Positions 1 to 5,174 of a stretch of DNA of 5,174 bases are shown piece after piece; the first letter of the stretch is position 1; every line of letters begins with the position of its first letter. The notes below the pieces were generated by a model. The model worked only from the letters and a program-made list of their open reading frames with translations, was not told where the DNA came from and searched no databases. A program made the translations under genes and the position numbers. The DNA comes from SURF-32 sp964648365. Lineage in GTDB: Bacteria; Planctomycetota; Phycisphaerae; UBA1845. Location of the stretch: the NCBI GenBank assembly GCA_964648365.1, contig CAZYLK010000280.1:1-5174 (forward strand). Direction: 5' to 3'.

Positions 1-2
1 CG

Positions 3-182
3 ACGCATTCGCCGCAGTTTCTCGACGCTTTCAATGACGTGCTTCCGACGACGACGGTCGCGCTGTGGGAGGATGGGCAGACCGTGCTCAAGGTGCTCGA
101 CGATGACACACTCAGAAAGTGGCTTGCGGGCTACTCGCTGGGGCGGCTGTTCACGTCAGGCGAGCTGGAGAGCCTTGTGTGA
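3..182 (+). CDS. C-terminal end of an AAA_21/OLD-like ATPase (5' part outside window)
   Basis: Only the last 59 codons are in the window. They begin THSPQFLDAF and end LFTSGELESLV before TGA at 180-182. THSPQ is the histidine-switch motif that follows Walker B in ABC/SMC/OLD-like ATPases of the AAA_21 type. The following 'VALWEDGQT.LKVLDDDTLRKWLAGYSLGRLFTSGELE' pattern is the usual tail of the small ATPases that sit in front of DUF4276 genes. Such proteins are thought to bind and hydrolyse ATP and drive a partner TOPRIM-type nuclease. The stop overlaps the GTG start of the next frame (GTGA), so the two were co-transcribed and translationally coupled. Walker A and Walker B lie upstream of the window, so whether the ATPase itself is intact cannot be told. 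Family assignment rests on the visible tail only. Confidence 0.8.
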   Translation, partial: THSPQFLDAFNDVLPTTTVALWEDGQTVLKVLDDDTLRKWLAGYSLGRLFTSGELESLV

Positions 183-289
183 AGTTCGTGCTCTTCGTCG
201 AAGGACGCTCGCAACGGAAGGCCGTTCCGACGATTCTCAGCGGTGGTTTGACCGCCAGCCGACCCGTCGGGATCAAAGTGGTCGAATAG
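179..289 (+). pseudogene. Truncated DUF4276 (TOPRIM-like) gene, N-terminal 36 codons
   Basis: A GTG at 179 overlaps the ATPase stop by four bases and is preceded by GGAG at 167-170 with an 8-nt spacer, so the start is good. The peptide begins VKFVLFVEGRSQRKAVP and ends PVGIKVVE. The strand-then-'VEGxS/T' pattern with a conserved Glu matches the N-terminus of DUF4276 proteins and recalls the first acidic motif of TOPRIM nucleases. 'PVGIKVV' is also typical, and members normally continue with an R-F-x-G-W stretch. Here TAG at 287-289 ends the frame after 36 residues, against roughly 200 or more in relatives, so the nuclease core is missing. In the +1 frame just after the stop, a short 'ADWADARAKT' (about 299-328) could be the continuation, which would mean a frameshift near 282-290. 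That is inference. The downstream sequence is taken over by the convergent HEPN gene. It is probably a non-functional remnant. Confidence 0.7.
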
Positions 290-318
290 AACGAAAGCAG
301 ATTGGGCAGATGCACGAG

Positions 319-2187
319 CTAAGACGATCCCTCCTTCAGTCCGAGTTTTGTCGCGTCTCCGTTCGCGCGCCACATCAGCTTGTCGATCAGACCCAGCACC
401 GTCACGAAGGCGTTCCGCCGATGCACGCGCAAGAGTTGCTGCAGATCTGACGCGGCGGCTTCCGCGGCGGCGCGCCGGTCAGGGGATACACTAGCCCAGA
501 CACAGCGGTAGAAATCCAGCACGCTACGATAATCACGGCCGGACTTATCTTCATTGGTGCGCAGGAACCGAGATCGCTCGCGCCGATCGCTTGGAAACGC
601 GATTCGGGCCCAAGTACCAATTGACCTGGCGGCGTTAGTGTCGATCAAGGCGAATGAATCAGGTCGAAGGAAGTGCAGGAACTTTGCCACACCCGAGTAT
701 TCGCGCCGGTGCCCGCCCAACTCGCGTATACGGGCAATTGCATTCATGAGGACGTCGCACAAGACGTTTGCGTCGGCATCGGAACACCCTAGAAGGCGGG
801 GGAACGACTCGGACTGTGCCACGGTCTCCAAAATCGCCCCGCTGCACAGAGCCGGGGGGCTGGGAGAAGGGACGTTGTAGAAATCCCAGAGTTCAGCAAG
901 TTGCCTCTCGGCGACCATTCCCGCATCGACGGGCCAAGTCGACTTTGCCCCCCCCAGAAGAGCGAACTCGTTGCGCATAGCTGACTCCCGTGCCGCTTCG
1001 TTGTGAAAATACGAATACACCAACCCATTGGGGGGGCGGGCAGCCTTGACTGCCTCATCCAGCAAACCTATGCTGGCGGCAACAAGTGGATCGCTTGGAG
1101 CCCGTGAATCGATCGCCGCCCCTGCTGCCTCGAACCCGGCTGCTCGGAGGCGCCGCCGGGCGATTTCCCTCTGCTCCGCTGTGAAGAGATTCGCAAACTC
1201 CGGCCGAAGGATATGGTGTTCAACGCTAAGCTCCAGGCAGCCGCACTCGCGCATTTTTTGGAACGCCCTTCCCTCTCCCGGCTTCGAAATCAGCTCCCGG
1301 GCAGTCGTTACGCCACCCAGCGTTCTGAGCATGTTGGAGAAGTACCTCGCGTTGTAGCGGCATCGGTCGTATAGGTGGTGGTAGGCACGGACCATTGCGT
1401 CATGAAATGCACTCTCGGGATCGGCGGCAACGGCGGTAGAGCCGTGCGTCGCATCCGCAGCGGGGAGGGTAGGCTTCGTTTCAACTGTTTGAGTTTCCGC
1501 CGTTTGCTCTCGAAGTTCCCTGGGAAGCAGAGATACGTAATCGTTCTTTGCCGCCTCTGAATCTCGGCCGTTCGACTGATCGGTCGCGACCCCATCAGCG
1601 CCAAGCTCTTGGTTCAGGTTGGTCGATTCAGAGGAGTTGGGAATGCTCGTGCTCGCGACGGCCGGACCCGTTTCATCTCGCTGAGGCGGAGGCGTGCCAG
1701 GGGCGTTCTCAGCGGGGACACAGCGAGCAGTAGGAGCGTCTGCTTCGTGAGTCAACTCTGTACGGACTTCCCGCAGCATGTCATGGACCGCGACGGCCTG
1801 ATCAGCCGAGACCGCCCTAAGCAGGCGATGAATCGTATCCAGAGCCCGCGCAGTAAGGTCAGTGGTGAACGGTCCCTGATGCGCCCAGTTGTTCCGGATT
1901 TCGGAAACCTCGTTGAGCATCCCACGTTGGCCCTTAGTGAACTTGCTTTGAAAAATCTGCCGCCACTCGCTGAGAATGACGTCGATGATGGCCGTCGTTT
2001 CCCAATTGAGGATGGTGCCCGGAATTGGTTTGCCGAACCCGGGTGGGTTGTTGCGGCGGATTCGCTCTACTTCACCACGCCACCCAGCCTTGTAGCGGGC
2101 CTCCATCGCTCGCTCGACGAAGGGCGCCATGCCGTCAACGAACGCATCCAATGCCGCTTCTATTCGTTCGCGGTTTGTATTTGCCAT
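319..2187 (-). CDS. Swt1-like HEPN-domain protein with unnamed C-terminal domains
   Basis: The 622-residue product starts MANTNRERIEAALDAFVDG. The frame is open up to an ATG at 2289, but that extension reads poorly and spans the likely promoter. The ATG at 2187 has AGGGG (2199-2203) 11 nt upstream and gives the N-terminus usual for this family. Residues 1-143 form a Swt1-like HEPN domain: 'APFVERAM', then 'SEIRNNWAHQGPFTTD', then 'ALDTIHRLLRAVSA'. The HEPN ribonuclease motif Rx4H is intact (R98, N99, H103), so RNA cleavage is plausible. Residues 145-255 are a low-complexity linker rich in Ala, Pro, Thr, Ser and Glu, probably disordered. Residues 256-352 ('CRYNARYFSNMLRTLGG' to 'LFTAEQREIARRRL') match a widespread bacterial domain for which I know no function. 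Residues 365-600 contain 'SGVAKFLHFLRPDSFALIDT', a recurrent but unassigned motif. No membrane segment or signal peptide is seen, so it is probably cytoplasmic. Codon use looks less GC-extreme than in the helicase, which fits transfer. An effector role in defence is inference. Confidence 0.85.
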   Translation of the reverse strand: MANTNRERIEAALDAFVDGMAPFVERAMEARYKAGWRGEVERIRRNNPPGFGKPIPGTILNWETTAIIDVILSEWRQIFQSKFTKGQRGMLNEVSEIRNNWAHQGPFTTDLTARALDTIHRLLRAVSADQAVAVHDMLREVRTELTHEADAPTARCVPAENAPGTPPPQRDETGPAVASTSIPNSSESTNLNQELGADGVATDQSNGRDSEAAKNDYVSLLPRELREQTAETQTVETKPTLPAADATHGSTAVAADPESAFHDAMVRAYHHLYDRCRYNARYFSNMLRTLGGVTTARELISKPGEGRAFQKMRECGCLELSVEHHILRPEFANLFTAEQREIARRRLRAAGFEAAGAAIDSRAPSDPLVAASIGLLDEAVKAARPPNGLVYSYFHNEAARESAMRNEFALLGGAKSTWPVDAGMVAERQLAELWDFYNVPSPSPPALCSGAILETVAQSESFPRLLGCSDADANVLCDVLMNAIARIRELGGHRREYSGVAKFLHFLRPDSFALIDTNAARSIGTWARIAFPSDRRERSRFLRTNEDKSGRDYRSVLDFYRCVWASVSPDRRAAAEAAASDLQQLLRVHRRNAFVTVLGLIDKLMWRANGDATKLGLKEGSS

Positions 2188-2241
2188 CGTCACCAGATCC
2201 CCTGCTGAGAAGTATGCTCGATTGGCTATTCCTCTGGCACA

Positions 2242-2270
2242 GATATACAGGTTCTTGGAGAGAGTAGCAA
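2242..2270 (-). promoter_or_regulatory. Predicted sigma70-type promoter of the HEPN gene
   Basis: On the minus strand, TTGCTA (2270-2265) and TATATC (2247-2242) are separated by exactly 17 bp. Each matches the consensus at four of six positions. The region is AT-richer than its surroundings, and the predicted transcript start (about 2235) leaves a leader of about 48 nt before the ATG at 2187. It lies inside the longer reading frame that would begin at 2289, so it argues for the internal start. It also suggests that the HEPN gene need not depend on read-through from the helicase. No operator-like inverted repeat is evident over it. Confidence 0.45.
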
Positions 2271-2368
2271 TCGAAGCCGGAACACACAAGACGCCGGAAT
2301 CTCAGGGCCGAAGAACAGGCGGATCCTCCGGCTTTGTTTTGGCTGCGAACTGGGGATGCTGTTGCGGC

Positions 2369-4933
2369 TCAAAACGGCACGTCCACATCGCCCTTTCCCC
2401 ACAGCCGGTTCAGGCGCCGGCCGACGTTGGCTTCGCGCTTCATGCCGCCGGGTTCGAGAAAGTCGTCGCCGCCTGCATCGCCGACTCGTTGTTCAAACAG
2501 CCGATACGCCTCCCGCGGGATAAATCGCGTCAACTGGGCGTAGTTGTGGGCGTCGCCCATGCCGAACCGGTGGTGGTAGTAGCGCAGGGGGAAGTAGACG
2601 TAGAGGTGATCCTTCGCTCGCGTCATGGCGACGTAGAGCAGGCGGCGTTCTTCTTCGATTCCTTCATCGGATCCGGTGGCCATGTCGGAGGGGATCATGC
2701 CGTCGGCGGCATGGATGACGTGGACGGCGTCCCATTCGCAGCCCTTGGCGGAGTGGATCGTGCTGAGGATCAGATAGTCTTCCTCCAGAAACGGCGGCTG
2801 GGCCAGGTCGCTGGTCGCGGCCGGGGGGTCGAGCGTCAGGTCGGTGACGAACCGCCGGCGCGATCGAAAGCGGGCGGCAATGTGCGAAAGCTGCTCGACG
2901 TCGCGCATGCGGGCGTCGGCGTTGCTGTGAACGCGCTCGGCGATGGGGGCGTAGAAGGCGGCGATCAGGTCAAGCTGCTCGGGCAGCGTCGGCTTGGCGC
3001 CGGTGGGTTCGAGCCGCGGCGCGGTGCCCCGATCCGGCACGTCGACTCCACGGCCGACCTCGCGACCGGACCTGTCTCCTGACGCTGCGCCGCCAGGCTC
3101 GACGTTCTTCTTCCTGCGAGCCGCGGGCTTCAGCCCGCGCGGACGTGCGGCCGTCGATGACGTCGTCGATGCCGCACCACGCTCCGGCTTTTTCGCTCGC
3201 CGTACTCCGCCCCCTTGCGCCCCCGGCCGGCGGATGACGCAGCCCGAGCAGGCCGCCAGAACATCCACCAGCGCCTCGAACGACTCGGCGGCCGTACCAG
3301 CGAGCTTCGGCGGGTCCGCAACCAGCCGGGCCAGCGGTCCGGTGATTGCCGGGACCGGGTCCGCGTCTTCGTTGTCGTCATCCGCGTCCGTGTCGGCGTC
3401 ATCGAAAGGTGCGACATCGGAGGATTCGTCGATGAACGCTTTCTTACGCCCGGAGGCGTCGAACGCCGAAGCGGCGTCGGCTGCCGACTTGGCCTGAGCC
3501 GACGTTTTCGGTTTCCGGGCACGCTTCCGCACCGGCGACTTCGCGCGGGCTGAAGCCCGTGCCTCGGTGGTCTGCCGCGGTGACGACGCCTCCGTCGCAG
3601 GTGCAATCGCCCCGTCGTCCCCGCCGTGCATCAGCCGCTCCATGATCGCTCGCGCTTTTTTCGGCCCCACGCCCTCCAGAAGCTGCAATACGCGGAACCA
3701 GCTTACCTGGTCGTACGGGTTTTCCAGAATGCGCAGCACCGCCACCACGTCCTTGATGTGCGCGCTTTCGATGAACTTCAGCCCGCCGTACTTGTGAAAC
3801 GGGATGTTTCGCCGCGTCAGTTCGATCTCGAGTTCCGCGCTGTGGTGCGACGCCCGGAACAGCACGGCCTGGTGCATGAGTTGGATGCCCTGCTCCAGGT
3901 GCGAGAGGATGTGCTCGCAGACCATCCGCGTCTGGTGCGCCTCGTCGAGGCAGGTACACAGCACCGGCTTGGTGGCTGACGTGCGTTTCGACCACAGGTT
4001 CTTGGTGTATCGCTCCTTCGCCTGATCCATCACGGCGTTCGACGCGTCGAGAATGGGCTGCGTCGAGCGGTAGTTCTGCTCCAGCTTGACGACGTGGGCG
4101 CCGCCGAACTGGTCAGGAAAGTCGAGGATGTTGCGCACGTTGGCGGCGCGGAAGCTGTAGATCGACTGGGCGTCGTCGCCGACCACGCAGATGTTCCGCG
4201 ACGTTTTCCTCATGCCTTGCAGGATCTCTGCCTGCACGGTGTTGGTGTCCTGATATTCATCGACGAGCACGTGATCGAACCGGTTGTTGAGCGCGCGGCC
4301 CGCCCCTTCCGTATCCGTCAGCGCGCTCCAGTAGAGCAGCAGATCGTCAAAATCGAGCACGTGATGCTCGCGCTTCCGGGCGACGTACCGCTCGAATACG
4401 TCGGCGATGGCGTCGATTTCCTGCTGGCACCAGGGGAAGTGCTTCTCGACGACTTCGCGCAGGGGCTTCTGGGCGTTTACGGTTCGCGAGTAGATGTTGA
4501 CCAGCGTGCCGCGCTGGGGGAAGCGGCGGTCCTTGCCGCCCAGGCCCAGGTCGGAGCGGATCAGGTTCATCATGTCGCCCGCGTCCGACTGGTCGATGAC
4601 GGTGAAGTCCGGCGGCAGGTCGAGCGCCGGGCCGTAGAGCCGCAGCAGCCGGTTCGACACGGCGTGGAACGTGCCGCCCCACACCTTGCCGGTCGAGCCT
4701 TCGCCGACCAGCCGCTCCGCCCGCCGCAGCATCTCCGCGGCCGCACGGCGAGTGAACGTCAGCAGCAGAATCCGCTCCGGTCGCGTGCCCTTCTCGATCA
4801 GCCACGCCACCCGGCTCGCCAGCGTCTTGGTCTTGCCCGTCCCCGCCCCGGCAATAACCAGCATCGGCCCGTCCCCGTAGGTAACGGCCTCGCGCTGCGG
4901 CTCGTTGAGTTCATCCAGCCATTTGGCGGGCAT
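2369..4933 (-). CDS. UvrD/PcrA/Rep-family SF1A ATP-dependent DNA helicase with expanded 2B region
   Basis: The 854-residue product should be a 3'-5' DNA helicase/translocase acting in repair or replication restart. All SF1A motifs are visible: Q motif LNEPQREAV (9-17), Walker A AGAGTGKT (28-35), Ia LLLTFTRRAAAEM (56-68), motif II VLVDEYQDTN (222-231), III VVGDDAQSIYSFRAA (250-264), IV LEQNYRST (284-291), V LSTIHSAKGCEWDAVHV (723-739) and VI EERRLLYVAMTRAKDHLYV (761-779). 'IPFHKYGGLKFIESAHIKDV' (377-396) and 'TDLTLDPPAATSDL' (697-710) place it in a COG0210 subfamily of roughly 700 residues rather than classic PcrA or UvrD. The excess length is two low-complexity inserts at about 437-530 and 566-648. 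The frame opens at 5050. I chose the ATG at 4933 because GGAG lies 6 nt upstream and the helicase fold starts directly after it. The ATG at 4972 has no such site. It is followed, 181 bp on, by the co-directional HEPN gene. Confidence 0.95.
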   Translation of the reverse strand: MPAKWLDELNEPQREAVTYGDGPMLVIAGAGTGKTKTLASRVAWLIEKGTRPERILLLTFTRRAAAEMLRRAERLVGEGSTGKVWGGTFHAVSNRLLRLYGPALDLPPDFTVIDQSDAGDMMNLIRSDLGLGGKDRRFPQRGTLVNIYSRTVNAQKPLREVVEKHFPWCQQEIDAIADVFERYVARKREHHVLDFDDLLLYWSALTDTEGAGRALNNRFDHVLVDEYQDTNTVQAEILQGMRKTSRNICVVGDDAQSIYSFRAANVRNILDFPDQFGGAHVVKLEQNYRSTQPILDASNAVMDQAKERYTKNLWSKRTSATKPVLCTCLDEAHQTRMVCEHILSHLEQGIQLMHQAVLFRASHHSAELEIELTRRNIPFHKYGGLKFIESAHIKDVVAVLRILENPYDQVSWFRVLQLLEGVGPKKARAIMERLMHGGDDGAIAPATEASSPRQTTEARASARAKSPVRKRARKPKTSAQAKSAADAASAFDASGRKKAFIDESSDVAPFDDADTDADDDNEDADPVPAITGPLARLVADPPKLAGTAAESFEALVDVLAACSGCVIRRPGAQGGGVRRAKKPERGAASTTSSTAARPRGLKPAARRKKNVEPGGAASGDRSGREVGRGVDVPDRGTAPRLEPTGAKPTLPEQLDLIAAFYAPIAERVHSNADARMRDVEQLSHIAARFRSRRRFVTDLTLDPPAATSDLAQPPFLEEDYLILSTIHSAKGCEWDAVHVIHAADGMIPSDMATGSDEGIEEERRLLYVAMTRAKDHLYVYFPLRYYHHRFGMGDAHNYAQLTRFIPREAYRLFEQRVGDAGGDDFLEPGGMKREANVGRRLNRLWGKGDVDVPF
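3122..3139. repeat. REP-like perfect palindrome, copy 1
   Basis: CGCGGGCT-TC-AGCCCGCG forms perfect 8-bp arms around a two-base centre. It lies within the helicase gene and is translated on the minus strand as part of 'RPRGLKPAAR' (residues 597-606). A 17-bp stretch (3124-3140) recurs in inverted orientation at 3543-3559. Palindromes with a GGGCTTCAGCCC core are, to my recollection, dispersed repeats in several GC-rich environmental genomes, but copy number here cannot be judged from one window. Confidence 0.65.
3543..3562. repeat. REP-like palindrome, copy 2 (inverted relative to copy 1)
   Basis: GCGCGGGCT-GA-AGCCCGTGC has 9-bp arms with one G/T mismatch. It lies in the helicase gene and is translated as part of 'TEARASARAK' (residues 456-465), a different frame from copy 1. 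The first 17 bases equal the reverse complement of 3124-3140. The two copies flank about 400 bp that encode most of the low-complexity insert. Confidence 0.65.
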
Positions 4934-4939
4934 TGCGGG

Positions 4940-4943
4940 CTCC
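4940..4943 (-). promoter_or_regulatory. Ribosome binding site GGAG of the helicase gene
   Basis: On the minus strand, GGAG is followed by six bases and then ATG at 4933. This decides the start, because the in-frame ATG codons at 4972 and 5050 lack a comparable purine-rich site. The protein starting here begins MPAKWLDELNEPQ, with the Q motif close to the N-terminus as in other family members. Confidence 0.55.
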
Positions 4944-4976
4944 GGGGCGGCGCGCGCATTCGACGCCGCCATGCTG

Positions 4977-5006
4977 AGGGTAGCAAAGGTCGGGTGCGTG
5001 GACCAA
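4977..5006 (-). promoter_or_regulatory. Weak candidate promoter of the helicase gene
   Basis: On the minus strand, TTGGTC (5006-5001) and TACCCT (4982-4977) are 18 bp apart, each matching three of six consensus positions. The implied start of transcription, near 4970, would fall on the upstream ATG at 4972 and so favours the ATG at 4933. The match is weak, and chance is quite possible in GC-rich sequence. Confidence 0.2.
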
Positions 5007-5089
5007 CGGGGCCAAAAAGGAGACGCGAAGCCAGCGTCACTCAAATACACCAGCCTCCCACGCGAGACACCCTGGTTCCGGTCCGCTAA

Positions 5090-5173
5090 TCAAGCGGCCG
5101 CCACGGCTCCGTTCGTGCAATGGGCCTTGGCGGTCAGCCGGCGCACCCGCCGCCCGAAGACGAACAGCGGCGC
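5090..5173 (-). CDS. Possible C-terminal end of an unidentified protein (5' part outside window)
   Basis: A minus-strand frame is open from the window edge and ends with TGA at 5092-5090. Its 27 residues begin APLFVFGRRVRRLTAKAH and end in an Ala-rich tail. The mix of hydrophobic and basic residues looks protein-like, but the piece is too short to identify, and another frame on the same strand is open across it as well. If real, its stop lies 157 bp before the helicase start, in the same direction. Nothing else recognisable lies between 4934 and 5089 apart from the ribosome binding site and the weak promoter candidate. Confidence 0.25.
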   Translation of the reverse strand, partial: APLFVFGRRVRRLTAKAHCTNGAVAAA

Positions 5174-5174
5174 G

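Larger units (their letters stand above)
2990..3625 (-). other. Low-complexity expansion inside the helicase 2B region
   Basis: This stretch encodes helicase residues about 437-648. First comes an Ala/Arg/Lys-rich run ('SARAKSPVRKRARKPKTSAQ') and a strongly acidic patch ('DDADTDADDDNEDAD', residues 511-525). A short, apparently folded remnant of domain 2B follows ('ITGPLARLVADPP' to 'LVDVLAACSG', residues 530-564). A second Arg/Ala/Gly-rich run leads up to 'KPTLPEQLDLIAAFYAPI', where family-like sequence resumes. Related helicases bridge these points with far fewer residues, as far as I recall. Both inserts keep the reading frame. They are likely disordered linkers. One palindromic repeat lies in each. 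Confidence 0.65.

Noticed and set aside
1609..2208. Plus-strand open frame of 199 codons opposite the HEPN domain
   Set aside because: It is antisense to the conserved HEPN motif region and has no recognisable domain or good ribosome binding site.
2188..2289. N-terminal extension of the HEPN protein from the ATG at 2289
   Set aside because: Its 34 residues lack family similarity and would overlap the predicted promoter. The ATG at 2187 gives the standard domain start.
2293..2340. Inverted repeat GCCGGA (2293-2298) / TCCGGC (2327-2332) followed by TTTGTTTT
   Set aside because: The 28-base loop is too long for a standard terminator. The T-rich side faces the plus strand, where no gene ends. 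For the minus-strand helicase transcript the following bases are only weakly U-rich.
2129..3082. Plus-strand open frame of 317 codons spanning the HEPN start and helicase 3' end
   Set aside because: It crosses two well-supported minus-strand genes and their spacer. The protein has no familiar motif and looks like an antisense shadow.
4934..5050. N-terminal extension of the helicase from the ATG at 5050 or 4972
   Set aside because: There is no ribosome binding site for either and no family-like sequence. The ATG at 4933 has GGAG at correct spacing.
4094..5089. Long plus-strand open frame opposite the helicase N-terminal half
   Set aside because: It is the antisense of a helicase with clear conserved motifs. 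Open antisense frames are expected at this GC content, and the translation is Val/Arg/Asp-rich without recognisable motifs.
1..5174. Search for tRNA, rRNA, CRISPR arrays, transposase genes and attachment sites
   Set aside because: No spaced direct repeats, RNA gene sequence or transposase motifs were seen by eye. The only clear repeat is the pair of palindromes inside the helicase gene.

Overview
This is a GC-rich bacterial window of 5.2 kb with almost no non-coding space. It holds two full-length minus-strand genes, flanked by fragments at both ends. The two central genes are a UvrD/PcrA-type superfamily 1A helicase (start chosen at 4933, stop at 2369) and a HEPN-domain protein (start chosen at 2187, stop at 319). 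The organism cannot be fixed from this window. High GC, CGGGCT-TC-AGCCCG palindromes inside coding sequence and the helicase subfamily fit a large-genome environmental bacterium such as a planctomycete or deltaproteobacterium, but that is a guess.

Left edge (1-318): on the plus strand, the last 59 codons of an AAA_21/OLD-like ATPase run into a DUF4276-type (TOPRIM-like) reading frame through a GTGA overlap. ATPase plus DUF4276 is a recurrent two-gene pair that resembles a split OLD nuclease. Here the second gene stops after 36 codons, where relatives run to roughly 200 or more, so it looks broken.

Middle (319-2187, minus): a 622-residue protein with an N-terminal Swt1-like HEPN domain that keeps an intact Rx4H motif (R98-N99-H103). 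A long, low-complexity, Ser/Thr/Pro/Ala/Glu-rich linker follows. Then comes a widespread but unnamed domain ('YNArYF..M....GG...A..L' through 'LFT.eqreIArRRL'), and last a C-terminal region carrying 'KFLHFLRPDSFALIDT'. It converges on the broken DUF4276 gene and its stop lies 29 bp from that gene's stop. A sigma70-like promoter at 2242-2270 supports its own transcription and the internal start.

Right half (2369-4933, minus): the helicase has all SF1A motifs. Its 2B region is expanded by two Ala/Arg/Lys- and Asp-rich inserts. Two inverted copies of one GC-rich palindrome lie inside those inserts, read through in different frames. The last ~85 bp may hold the 3' end of another minus-strand gene.

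Reading the parts together: the ATPase/DUF4276 remnant beside an Rx4H HEPN effector candidate looks like an accessory, possibly defence-related, segment next to a more ordinary repair-type helicase. A joint function is inference only. The HEPN protein's domain combination is the most original item in the window.
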